Source: Akkermansiaceae bacterium
Lineage (GTDB): Bacteria > Verrucomicrobiota > Verrucomicrobiia > Verrucomicrobiales > Akkermansiaceae
Assembly: GCA_018676385.1 (NCBI GenBank)
Contig: JABHEX010000233.1
Coordinates: 1-17,838 of the forward strand
Direction of reading: 5' to 3'
DNA: 17,838 nt
The first letter of the stretch is position 1; every line of letters starts with the position of its first letter. Of this stretch, positions 7,700-15,004 are shown piece after piece. Position numbers and translations under genes: made by a program. The notes under the pieces are model-generated. The model worked only from the letters and a program-made list of their open reading frames with translations, was not told the DNA's origin and searched no databases.

Positions 7700-8005
7700 A
7701 TGGACATCCAAAAACTCATGAAACAAGCCCAGGAAATGCAAGCTGGGATGCAAAAAACACAGGAAGAACTCTCTGCTAAAACAGTCGAGGCGAACGTGGG
7801 CGGCGGTAAGGTCACGGTGATTGCTAATGGCGCTGGTGAGGTGCAATCCATTGCCATCGACCCCTCTGTGGTTGATCCTGAGGACGTCGAATTCCTGCAA
7901 GACTTGGTGCTTTCAGGCGTGCAGGAAGCCATCACCAAAGGCAAGGAAATGGCCACAACAGAAATGTCTAAACTCACCGGCGGGATGGGAATTCCCGGAA
8001 TGTGA
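7700..8005 (+). CDS. ybaB: YbaB/EbfC family nucleoid-associated protein
   Basis: This 101-aa protein is of the YbaB/EbfC type, a small homodimeric DNA-binding protein encoded beside dnaX in very many bacteria. It has the N-terminal amphipathic helix rich in Met, Gln and Lys (MDIQKLMKQAQEMQAGMQKT), the central beta segment ending in VIANGAGEVQSIAIDP (about 40-55), the second helix, and a Met/Gly-rich tail (KLTGGMGIPGM). Length and composition match the family. No Shine-Dalgarno precedes the ATG; the leader is AT-rich. The TGA stop overlaps the GTG start of the next gene. recR, often third in this cluster, is absent. Confidence 0.95.
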   Translation: MDIQKLMKQAQEMQAGMQKTQEELSAKTVEANVGGGKVTVIANGAGEVQSIAIDPSVVDPEDVEFLQDLVLSGVQEAITKGKEMATTEMSKLTGGMGIPGM

Positions 8006-9060
8006 CCACTCATTCCACTGATCATTCTAGACTGATAGCCGATTACTCTGAAACTATGCGCCGCTGGCTTCCACGATTTTTGATCGCAGCCTCGCTTGCG
8101 CTGCATGCATTTACTGCGGCCTGTTACATATGCCAGCCAGATACAATGGCCGCATATACGGCCTATCCAATCTGGATATGGTGCACCGTCGGCCTGGTAT
8201 TTTCCGCGGCAGCTTTTGTCGGATGGCGCGCCCCACTGTCACTGATGTTAGTTATTCTGTGGACAATCACACTTCTAGTGGGCTCTGATGAAGCACACTC
8301 CCTCACACATATAGGTTACGAAAAACCCGAAATCGGCCCAGCAAAACCTTACAAGACACAAGACATCTTGCGTGTTTGCACCCTCAATTGGGGAACACAC
8401 TACCAAACCGAGGCAGGTATGCTTGCGCAAGCTGAAATCGTCGCCTCTTACCACCCGGACATTGTTTTTCTGCAGGAAATTCATCCATGGCAGGCACAGA
8501 TAATCGCAGACAAATTATACAGCGGTGGTGGCGACTATCGTACTGGTGCTGACACGGCGATCATCACACGTTGGAAAGTTCATCTCGTAACACATAACCC
8601 CATGCGACACAGCCAGCACGTCACCCTCATGCTTCCAAAAAATCGCACGCTGGACTGCGTCAATTTCCATCTACGTTCTGCACTCACCGAAATGCGCTTA
8701 TGGAAAAAAAGCACTTGGGTAAATCACTCAGCAAGCCGAGAGCTTCAGCGCCGCGAAGTGCAATACAGCCTCACGAGTCTTCAGAACACAACTGCCTTTC
8801 CCACTAATCCCGTGATCTGCGCGGGCCACTTCAACGCAACCGCATCAGATCCATTGCATGACTTGTTACGCATTCACTTTAACGACTCATTTTCCGAAGC
8901 CGGCACTGGCTGGCCAAATACGTGGCAGAGCTCATTCCCGCTGCATCGCATCGACTACATATACACATCACCATTGCTGAGAGCGGTTCGTTCCCATACC
9001 GTCGAGATTCCCCGATCAAACCACCACATGGTTGTATCAGATTTTCTGCTTATCCCCTAA
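8002..9060 (+). CDS. Membrane-anchored endonuclease/exonuclease/phosphatase (EEP) family protein with altered active site
   Basis: The 352-aa product has three likely membrane segments (about 26-43, 53-74 and 78-94), then an EEP-fold domain (about 122-352) probably facing the periplasm. Recognisable EEP landmarks are CTLNWG (N129), DIVFLQE (E159), VNFHL (H223), the RIDYIYTSP strand (D318) and a terminal SNHH (339-342). The usual GDFN is GHFN here (D to H at 276), and the usual SDH is SNH (D to N at 340), so catalytic activity is doubtful. The GTG at 8002-8004 overlaps the ybaB stop. An ATG at 8056 (codon 19), directly before the first membrane segment, is an equally good start. EEP proteins cleave phosphodiesters in DNA, RNA, lipids or inositol phosphates; the substrate cannot be read here. 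tgt follows after 39 bp. Confidence 0.83.
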   Translation: MTTHSTDHSRLIADYSETMRRWLPRFLIAASLALHAFTAACYICQPDTMAAYTAYPIWIWCTVGLVFSAAAFVGWRAPLSLMLVILWTITLLVGSDEAHSLTHIGYEKPEIGPAKPYKTQDILRVCTLNWGTHYQTEAGMLAQAEIVASYHPDIVFLQEIHPWQAQIIADKLYSGGGDYRTGADTAIITRWKVHLVTHNPMRHSQHVTLMLPKNRTLDCVNFHLRSALTEMRLWKKSTWVNHSASRELQRREVQYSLTSLQNTTAFPTNPVICAGHFNATASDPLHDLLRIHFNDSFSEAGTGWPNTWQSSFPLHRIDYIYTSPLLRAVRSHTVEIPRSNHHMVVSDFLLIP

Positions 9061-9099
9061 GCTCAGTAAATTAAGCTAACATCTACAAACACCAAACCA

Positions 9100-10275
9100 T
9101 TGGCATTCAAGATTCACAATAGCTGCCCCGATACGGAGGCACGCACCGGCACATTGGCTACTGCTCACGGCAATATCCCAACACCAATTTTCATGCCTGT
9201 GGGCACTCAGGGGATGGTTAAAACCCTCTCACCTGACGAACTAATCGATGTAGTCGATGCCAAAATCATCCTCGGTAACACTTACCACTTGTACCTACGG
9301 CCAGGCCTCGACGTCATTCGCGAAATGGGAGGGCTTCATAAGTTTACCACATGGGAAAAACCTATCCTTACAGACTCCGGCGGCTTCCAAGTATGGTCGC
9401 TCGCCAAATTACGGAAAATTTCCGAGAATGGTGTAGAATTTTCTAACCACCTCGATGGTGCAAAAACCATGCTTACTCCAGAATTGAGCATGGAAATCCA
9501 AGCCACACTGGGCAGCGATATCGCCATGCTTTTTGACGAATGCCCACCCTATCCATGTGAGGAAAAATACGCAGCTAACTCACTCGGCCTAACCACTCGT
9601 TGGGCGCGGCGATGTAAGGAATGGCACGAAGTAAATGCTAGCAAACATGTGCCTTGGCAACTCAACACCCAGACCGAAACTCTCCACACTAATCTGCCGC
9701 AGCAAATCTTCGGGATCGTTCAGGGGAGCACCTATGCAGATCTCCGTGAGCAATCGGCTAAGGAGCTCGTCGAAATCGGATTCGATGGCTACGCAGTAGG
9801 TGGAATATCAGTAGGTGAGCCCGAACACGAAATGCTGCGCGCCATAGAGAATGCTGTTCCGTTTCTACCAAACAACAAACCTCGTTACGCAATGGGGCTT
9901 GGCACACCGCCACAGATGTTGGAAATGATAGCCCGCGGCGTGGATATGTTCGATTGTGTAATGCCCACACGCGTTGCCCGGCACGGACTAGCATTCACAG
10001 CCGACGGCCCAATCCACATCAAAAATAAAGAATTTGAATTCGATTCCACCCCTCTTGATGAAAACACCCATCCGTCATTACAAAAATACTCACGATCCTT
10101 CATCCGACATCTGTTCCGGGCGAGCGAAATGCTCTCTTTAAGGTTGCTTTCCCTGCATAATCTGCATTTCTACCTGCGCCTCATGAGTGACTCACGCGAG
10201 CACATCGCTGCAGGCACATTCTCAAAATTCAAAAACGACTTCAATCAACGCTATCTCAACTCAACATCACAATGA
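9100..10275 (+). CDS. tgt: Queuine tRNA-ribosyltransferase lacking the zinc-site cysteines
   Basis: TGT swaps guanine-34 in GUN-anticodon tRNAs for preQ1, the first tRNA-level step of queuosine synthesis. The 391-aa protein has MPVGTQG (32-38), TDSGGFQVWSL with D92, LFDEC with D146, FGIVQGS (204-210), GGISVGE (224-230), and the nucleophile D275 in VDMFDCVMPTRVARHG. Bacterial TGTs normally carry a CxCxxC zinc cluster between PLDE and YSR. Here that segment (311-318) reads NTHPSLQK with no cysteine, although the fourth ligand position, H327 in IRHLF, remains. The start is TTG at 9100-9102, where TGT homology begins; no ATG or Shine-Dalgarno is near. The ATGA overlap with yajC shows co-translation. 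The catalytic centre is intact, so activity is likely, but zinc binding is not expected in the usual way. Confidence 0.95.
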   Translation: MAFKIHNSCPDTEARTGTLATAHGNIPTPIFMPVGTQGMVKTLSPDELIDVVDAKIILGNTYHLYLRPGLDVIREMGGLHKFTTWEKPILTDSGGFQVWSLAKLRKISENGVEFSNHLDGAKTMLTPELSMEIQATLGSDIAMLFDECPPYPCEEKYAANSLGLTTRWARRCKEWHEVNASKHVPWQLNTQTETLHTNLPQQIFGIVQGSTYADLREQSAKELVEIGFDGYAVGGISVGEPEHEMLRAIENAVPFLPNNKPRYAMGLGTPPQMLEMIARGVDMFDCVMPTRVARHGLAFTADGPIHIKNKEFEFDSTPLDENTHPSLQKYSRSFIRHLFRASEMLSLRLLSLHNLHFYLRLMSDSREHIAAGTFSKFKNDFNQRYLNSTSQ

Positions 10276-10598
10276 TAAATCCACTTAATATTTTAGCAGA
10301 AGGAGGCGGCCTTTTTGGCAACCCGCTGGTCATGATGATCCTAATGTTTGTCATCTTCTGGGTAATCCTCATTCGCCCTCAACAGAAACAACGCAAGGAG
10401 CTAGCAGCCAAACAAGCAGCTCTCAAAAAGGGCGATAAGGTTGTGACCATCGGCGGCATGCACGCCTCCGTGAATGCCGTCAGCGATAAAACAGTTTCCC
10501 TAAAGCTTGCAGAAGGCACTTTCGTTAAATACGACAAAACAGCCATCGCTACAGTCATCCCATCAAAATCTGGTGCAGATGATAAAGATGACGAATAA
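10272..10598 (+). CDS. yajC: Preprotein translocase subunit YajC
   Basis: YajC is a small single-pass inner-membrane protein that joins SecDF and the SecYEG translocon. The 108-aa product has one hydrophobic helix at about 18-34, followed at once by RPQQKQRKE, the family signature. A beta-rich cytoplasmic domain follows (KGDKVVTIGGMHASV and VSLKLAEGTFVKYDKTAIATV). Its ATG overlaps the tgt stop by 4 bases (ATGA). secDF begins 50 bp later, the standard tgt-yajC-secD-secF order. Confidence 0.96.
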   Translation: MINPLNILAEGGGLFGNPLVMMILMFVIFWVILIRPQQKQRKELAAKQAALKKGDKVVTIGGMHASVNAVSDKTVSLKLAEGTFVKYDKTAIATVIPSKSGADDKDDE

Positions 10599-10648
10599 CT
10601 GTCACAGAGCCTACATCCTCTAAAACGCTGATCTTTTTCTCCAACAAC

Positions 10649-13084
10649 ATGATTACTGCATCTATTCTCGGCGACGACCGCATGCTCACCTTCCTTACTG
10701 GCTTGGGTCTGCTCGCATTGTTTTTCTGGTATTTCGCTACCGATTTTGAACGTAAAAAACGTAATATCGGTACTGTAATAGTAGCTGCCATAGGTATTTT
10801 CAGTCTACTCTCTGTGGTTCCCAACGAGAAATGGGGAGATGTTATCACGGGCAAAGCATCGCTCACAGACTCTCACAACCTGAAAGGAGGAATCGACCTC
10901 ATCGGCGGTTCATCTTTCACACTCCGTGTGCAGCCAGGCAAGGATGAGAATGGTGATCCAATATCGGTCAACCCCACCGCAGTGCAACAGGCGATCGAGA
11001 CCGTAGAAAAGCGGCTCAATGCCTTTGGCACAGCAGATCTATTGATCGTTGCACAAGGTCAGGACAGAATCCTTGTTCAGATGCCTGGCGTAAGTCCTCA
11101 AGAAGCTTCGGATGTTCGTAAAACACTGGAAAAAGTTGCGCGTCTCGAACTCAAGACCGTTAATCCTGACAGCCGATCCATCGTTTCACAGATGGAGCAA
11201 GACCCAGAAAACACTTTCGAACCGGGATACGATCTCAAGGAACTCGAGACCGAAGACGACGATGGCGTGATGGGAATTGAGAAAATCCTTGTCAACAAAC
11301 GTTACGATCTAGATGGCTCATACGTCGTTCACGCTCAAGAGCTCTACGGCCCATACGAAGGCAAACTATCCGTCAAACTCAATAGCGTGGGAGCATCCAA
11401 GATGTTTCAACTAACCTCTAAAATGAACCATGGCGTCGATCGCCTCGCTATCGTTCTAGATGGAAAGGTCCTCAGTGCACCCGTAGTTCAAAGCTCTCTT
11501 GGCGCCAACTTTGAAATTTCTGGCATGAAAAATGCCTCCGAAGCAAGAGCCCTCGCCGCAGCTCTTCTAAACCCGCTCAAAAATCCACTGCTCGTAGAAG
11601 AGGAGCGCACCGTATCAGCCACTCTTGGTAAAGAAACTGTCAAACAGGGTATTACTGCCGGTATCGCCGGTCTCGCACTGACGCTGGTTTTTGTATTGCT
11701 TTACTATCGCTTCGCTGGACTCATCGCCCTGTTCGGGTTGGTTCTGAATATTCTTATCCTGTTTGGTGCCATGGCCATGTTCGGCTTCACCTTCACCCTA
11801 CCAGGCATAGCTGGCATCATTCTCACTATCGGTGTTGCAGTGGATGCGAACGTCCTGGTTTACGAACGACTCCGCGAGGAACTCGCAGCAGGTAAGACCG
11901 TCAAAACAGCCATAGGTGCCGCCTACGAAAAGGCATTTTCTGCGATTTTTGATGCCAATATCACCACCCTACTCACCGCACTGATTCTTTTTTGGCGCGC
12001 CAGTGGCACAGTCAAGGGCTTCGCCGTTACATTGACCATCGGTATTCTCGCCACGCTCATCACTGCGTTACTCTGCACACGCGTGCTGTTCTGGTGGTTC
12101 TCTGACGCAGGTGTCATTAAAAAGCTTTCCTTCATGAACCTCATACCAAAGAAAGCATTTAATTTTCTTGGCTTAAGAAAACTTGCGTTCACATTTTCCG
12201 CCATTCTAATCTTGGCCGGGCTCTCAACCGTTGGCATGAAAGGTGACCAGGCACTTGGTATCGATTTTACCGGTGGTGCTCAGCTATCATTCCAGATGCA
12301 GAATGGTCAACGCATTGATCAAGCCGAAGCTCAGGCTTTGATAAATACTCTCGATCTCTCAAAATCAGCTAGCTCCCAAGAGGAAACCACGCTCACAGGT
12401 GAAGAGTTGCTCACTATCCGTTCCGCCACCTCAGACGCCCCAAAAATTGAAGCTGCTATGATTTCCGAGTTTGAAGTACTTACAAACAACCCACCATCCA
12501 GAGAAACCATAAGTGCCAGCTTGGGCAGTGAATTCCTCACCACCGCAGTTTGGGCGTTGATCATCGGTTTGATCACCATCATGGTATACATCACAATCCG
12601 ATTTGAGTTTTCTTTCGCTCTTGGTGCGTTTGCTGCATTACTACATGACATTTTGATTTGCCTCGGCATCGTCGTAATCTCTGGGCAACAGCTCTCACTC
12701 ATCCACGTCGGAGCCTTTCTGACCATCGCGGGTTACTCAATCAATGATACCATTGTCGTATTCGACCGCATCCGAGAGGACTTAAAGACCAAACGAGGTG
12801 ATGTGAAGGATGTGATGAACACCGCCATCAACTCTACTTTATCGAGAACTGTACTCACCTCGATGACCACCTTTGTGGCGGTGCTCGTACTATTCATCTA
12901 TGGTGGTGCAGCACTGAAAGACTTCTCATTCACCATCATGATTGGTGTTGTTGTAGGAACTTACTCCTCAATCTTCATCGCATCACCAATCGTATACGTC
13001 TGGACTAAAATGCGCGGAGCCAACCTCCGCCGCGAGCTGCTCGATGCCAACCTTGAAGCCGAGGTCAACCCCGCTAAATCATAA
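10649..13084 (+). CDS. secDF: Fused protein translocase SecDF
   Basis: SecDF uses the proton gradient to pull exported proteins out of the SecYEG channel on the periplasmic side. SecD and SecF are joined in one 811-aa chain. The SecD half has NLKGGIDLIGG (77-87), a large periplasmic domain, and the GVAVDANVLVYERLREE membrane block with the proton-relay D399. The SecF half starts near 508 and has GIDFTGGAQL (537-546) and YSINDTIVVFDRIRE with D700. The N-terminus is unusual: a hydrophobic segment at about 13-30 and a basic stretch (FERKKRN) precede the usual first helix (41-57). This suggests 13 membrane helices and a periplasmic N-terminus. M12 is an alternative start. No Shine-Dalgarno is present. 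It is the last gene of the tgt-yajC operon. Confidence 0.97.
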   Translation: MITASILGDDRMLTFLTGLGLLALFFWYFATDFERKKRNIGTVIVAAIGIFSLLSVVPNEKWGDVITGKASLTDSHNLKGGIDLIGGSSFTLRVQPGKDENGDPISVNPTAVQQAIETVEKRLNAFGTADLLIVAQGQDRILVQMPGVSPQEASDVRKTLEKVARLELKTVNPDSRSIVSQMEQDPENTFEPGYDLKELETEDDDGVMGIEKILVNKRYDLDGSYVVHAQELYGPYEGKLSVKLNSVGASKMFQLTSKMNHGVDRLAIVLDGKVLSAPVVQSSLGANFEISGMKNASEARALAAALLNPLKNPLLVEEERTVSATLGKETVKQGITAGIAGLALTLVFVLLYYRFAGLIALFGLVLNILILFGAMAMFGFTFTLPGIAGIILTIGVAVDANVLVYERLREELAAGKTVKTAIGAAYEKAFSAIFDANITTLLTALILFWRASGTVKGFAVTLTIGILATLITALLCTRVLFWWFSDAGVIKKLSFMNLIPKKAFNFLGLRKLAFTFSAILILAGLSTVGMKGDQALGIDFTGGAQLSFQMQNGQRIDQAEAQALINTLDLSKSASSQEETTLTGEELLTIRSATSDAPKIEAAMISEFEVLTNNPPSRETISASLGSEFLTTAVWALIIGLITIMVYITIRFEFSFALGAFAALLHDILICLGIVVISGQQLSLIHVGAFLTIAGYSINDTIVVFDRIREDLKTKRGDVKDVMNTAINSTLSRTVLTSMTTFVAVLVLFIYGGAALKDFSFTIMIGVVVGTYSSIFIASPIVYVWTKMRGANLRRELLDANLEAEVNPAKS

Positions 13085-13181
13085 ACTTATTTTTTACCGA
13101 AAAAATCTTGCAAACACAATTCATTCTGGCATTTTCCCGCCCGTCCAAGCCCCACAATGGCTAACGACATAAGTAGAAAAT

Positions 13182-13256
13182 TCCTGCGTAGCTCAGCGGT
13201 AGAGCGGGTGACTGTTAATCACTAGGTCCTTGGTTCGATCCCAAGCGCAGGAGCCA
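13182..13256 (+). tRNA. tRNA-Asn (anticodon GTT), CCA encoded
   Basis: The acceptor stem TCCTGCG (13182-13188) pairs fully with CGCAGGA (13246-13252), followed by discriminator G and a genomic CCA (13254-13256). The D-arm is AGCTCAGCGGTAGAGC. The anticodon arm GGTGA-CTGTTAA-TCACT gives anticodon GTT. The T-arm contains GGTTCGATCC. The cloverleaf is complete. As a GUN-anticodon tRNA it is a substrate class of the TGT encoded about 3 kb upstream. Confidence 0.97.
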
Positions 13257-13259
13257 TAT

Positions 13260-13299
13260 GAAAGCCCTAATCCTCAACGGATTAGGGCTTTCACCTTTT
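13260..13299 (+). terminator. Strong hairpin terminator after tRNA-Asn
   Basis: A perfect 14-bp inverted repeat (13260-13273 with 13279-13292) has the 5-nt loop TCAAC, and ACCTTTT follows. It starts four bases after the tRNA CCA. The short T-run and symmetrical stem fit a Rho-independent terminator; preceding A bases could let it work in both directions. Confidence 0.88.
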
Positions 13300-13513
13300 A
13301 CATTGGGAGACGACTGCCAACTGTCACTGCCATACTTTTTTTTGCATACGTGATACGCTAGACTCTAAAGAATCCTTTAGTTTACTACAGATATGGCACG
13401 ATCTCAGCCTCTATCAGCAAGGTTCCACCTTCAGAATTGATATACATCGGACACGATGGAACATCCTGGACAAAAATAATACTCGATAGACAAGGTGGAA
13501 AGATCCAAAGTCT
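13300..13513. other. Gene-poor stretch with a possible 5' extension of the next ORF
   Basis: I see no confident gene here. A plus-strand frame is open from about 13362 to 13631. It contains protein-like text (for example HDGTSWTKIILDRQGGK, about 13450-13500) but has no ATG. It overlaps the following 191-aa ORF in another frame. It may be the upstream half of that gene separated by a frameshift. Codon statistics or a homologue would be needed to decide. Confidence 0.3.
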
Positions 13514-14089
13514 ATGGCAGTTACCCCCCTCTGCACAATGCCAGCGAATCACAGCACAGATGAGTTCCCCTTCCATGGAACAGATGAACAAATTGCAAAG
13601 GCTGCTCGGAGAACCGTCAAGAAGGTATTGAATAAACGAAAATTCAAAGGTGAATCCATTTTGCCAAAGACACTTATCAATACAGTTTTCGTGGTTAAAT
13701 CCTGTAAAACTAAACAGCGATATCGCCATGCCTTCATTCAGGAGAAAGTAGCTGCAAAACTTCGGAGCCCGGAACAATATGATCTCGATAATGAGGGTAT
13801 TAACCCATTAGCGGACATGCCTCCCCGCCGCATGATGTTAGAGGGAATACTTTATCAGCGGTGGGACACAGAGCTAGCTAAGCTTGAGCATAATGAAGAC
13901 AACGAAGCCATTACTTGGGTCGAACTGCCTGAGAATAAAATTAATGAGATGTCAGAACAAAAAATATCCAGCGATCACTGGGAATCTTGGGCCACTGATT
14001 TTCTTATTTTCGCCAATAAGCTATGGTCGCTAAAAAAAAGCGACAGAGGTAGAAAAGGCGGTGAAGGAAAACGCGAGTCACGCAAGTGA
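13514..14089 (+). CDS. Hypothetical protein, 191 aa, no recognised family
   Basis: I do not recognise this protein. It is soluble and highly charged, without a signal peptide or membrane segment. The central part (about 25-105) is Lys/Arg-rich (for example TVKKVLNKRKFKGE and KTKQRYRHAFIQEKVAAKL). An acidic, Trp-containing helical segment follows (about 110-175), and a very basic tail ends it (KKSDRGRKGGEGKRESRK), so nucleic-acid contact is possible. The ATG at 13514 has a GGAAAG sequence about 10 nt upstream. An internal start at codon 9 is also possible. It stands alone between the tRNA terminator and a decayed RHS fragment, in a region that looks like an insertion scar. It could be a real accessory gene or the frameshifted 3' part of a longer one. 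Confidence 0.45.
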   Translation: MAVTPLCTMPANHSTDEFPFHGTDEQIAKAARRTVKKVLNKRKFKGESILPKTLINTVFVVKSCKTKQRYRHAFIQEKVAAKLRSPEQYDLDNEGINPLADMPPRRMMLEGILYQRWDTELAKLEHNEDNEAITWVELPENKINEMSEQKISSDHWESWATDFLIFANKLWSLKKSDRGRKGGEGKRESRK

Positions 14090-14114
14090 ACCCACCATAT
14101 CGGTTATCACTGAG

Positions 14115-14252
14115 CTATATCCGGTGCCTGCCAAGTGAAACCAACTTTGAGCCCTTTGACCTCTTGGTGGCTGTGTTCACGAGACGATTGAGAGCGTCGT
14201 AGGTGTTGCGGGTGGAGTTTAGGTTTGGATCCTTGAGTCTTCCCAAGGATTT
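14115..14252 (-). pseudogene. Fragment of an RHS/YD-repeat protein
   Basis: Between in-frame stops (TAA at 14253-14255, TAG at 14115-14117), the minus strand encodes DPNLNSTRNTYDALNRLV (14178-14231). This closely follows the RHS/YD-repeat consensus, in which a DPNGNTTR-like turn precedes YDALNRLV. RHS proteins are very large toxin-delivery or cell-surface proteins made of many such repeats. Only about one repeat survives, with no start codon. Past about 14170 a different frame reads more like protein (VKGLKVGFTWQAPD), hinting at a frameshift. I infer a relic of a deleted or recombined RHS gene. The short length limits certainty. Confidence 0.45.
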
Positions 14253-14286
14253 TTATGCTGCCATTCCATCTTTATGCTGCCCTTCC
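14252..14286 (+). repeat. Imperfect tandem repeat, 19-bp period, two copies
   Basis: TTTATGCTGCCATTCC (14252-14267) recurs as TTTATGCTGCCCTTCC (14271-14286), one mismatch in 16. It lies at the upstream edge of the RHS fragment. It may mark a deletion or insertion junction. Confidence 0.6.
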
Positions 14287-14533
14287 GAGCAGAAAAAACT
14301 CGAAGCTATGTAGAGTGACCCCTAAATTTTCCGTGAAAAACGTGTTTGCGGTTTATTACCCTGACCACCCTGGACATCTAGTAACCCCTCCCTCTAACTT
14401 GAGGCGAAGAAATCTTGTATACCCCTCTTTGTCAGACACTTACATAATTTCACGATAACATGAAAACTTCATTCTAAGCAGAATTTTCTGGTCCACTGAC
14501 CCAGGAGTTGGCCATTGGCACGGGGGTGGTGGT

Positions 14534-14998
14534 ATGGGCCAATACCGGCTTTTCAGGGGACACTGCCAGATGAAGAGACAGTTGCCAGGGGCGGGCAAGA
14601 TCAAGGGCAACATCAATCATCTCTACGATCACAAACCAAGCACATCATGTGAACTCATCGGTGAGCAATCGAAGTGTATTATCGAATACGATTTCAGAAA
14701 ACCGGTCACGCTCAATGGACTGGATGCCAACTACGGCGGTAATAGTTTCATGAGGATTTGGTATCAAAAAGGAGACAACTGGGTGCCATTGGTCTGGGAT
14801 AATTACACCGTCAGCACCAACCATCACCCCACTTTCCCTGACACCACGGCAAGACTATGGCGCGTCGAGATCCATGAGGGAAGAAGCAAGAATTTCCAAA
14901 CTCTCCGGTTCTATCACAATCCACACAGGATTCTTAAAAACGGGCAGCTTCCCCAAATGAAATCCGCTAACTACCTGCCACCGATCCAACCTCAATAA
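14534..14998 (+). CDS. Hypothetical protein with discoidin (F5/8 type C)-like segment, possibly 5'-truncated
   Basis: The 154-aa product contains a stretch (about 27-130) laid out like a discoidin/F5-8C domain. It runs from an asparagine-rich start (GNINHLYDHKPSTSCEL) to a strand IEYDFRKPVTLNGLDANYGG, then FMRIWYQKGDNWVPLVWDN, and a closing ARLWRVEIHEGRSKNF. Such domains bind glycans or surfaces, usually as part of larger secreted proteins. No signal peptide is present. The reading frame stays open upstream to 14459 without a start, so this may be the end of a truncated gene. Its stop is 6 bp before the next gene, which suggests co-transcription with the YdjY lipoprotein. The domain assignment comes from pattern only. 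Confidence 0.5.
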   Translation: MGQYRLFRGHCQMKRQLPGAGKIKGNINHLYDHKPSTSCELIGEQSKCIIEYDFRKPVTLNGLDANYGGNSFMRIWYQKGDNWVPLVWDNYTVSTNHHPTFPDTTARLWRVEIHEGRSKNFQTLRFYHNPHRILKNGQLPQMKSANYLPPIQPQ

Positions 14999-15004
14999 GT
15001 CAAA

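Larger units (their letters stand above)
14090..14533. other. Gene-free stretch of about 440 bp with degraded sequence
   Basis: No intact gene is convincing here. The stretch holds a minus-strand RHS-repeat fragment, a short imperfect tandem repeat and a 67-codon plus-strand frame (14255-14458) that looks like chance. Near the end, TTGGCC and GGCCAA (within 14509-14539) form an inverted repeat flanking a G-rich tract. Overall it reads as decayed accessory DNA. Confidence 0.5.

Noticed and set aside
7690..8106. Minus-strand frame of about 138 codons over ybaB
   Set aside because: It is antisense to the well-supported ybaB gene, Ser/Pro/Thr-rich and without motif.
13086..13115. T-run/A-run palindrome after secDF as a terminator
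   Set aside because: The stem would be only A-T pairs around ACCG, too weak to call.
13385..13777. Minus-strand frame of about 130 codons opposite the orphan ORF
   Set aside because: It has many Cys and Phe, no motif and no ribosome-binding site. The plus-strand frame is longer and more protein-like.
14255..14458. 67-codon plus-strand frame
   Set aside because: Its composition looks random, it includes the tandem repeat and no family pattern, so chance is the better explanation.
13182..14600. tRNA-Asn as an integration site with a duplicated 3' end (att)
   Set aside because: I looked for a second copy of the tRNA 3' segment (GATCCCAAGCGCAGGAGCCA) downstream and found none. There is no integrase gene in the window.
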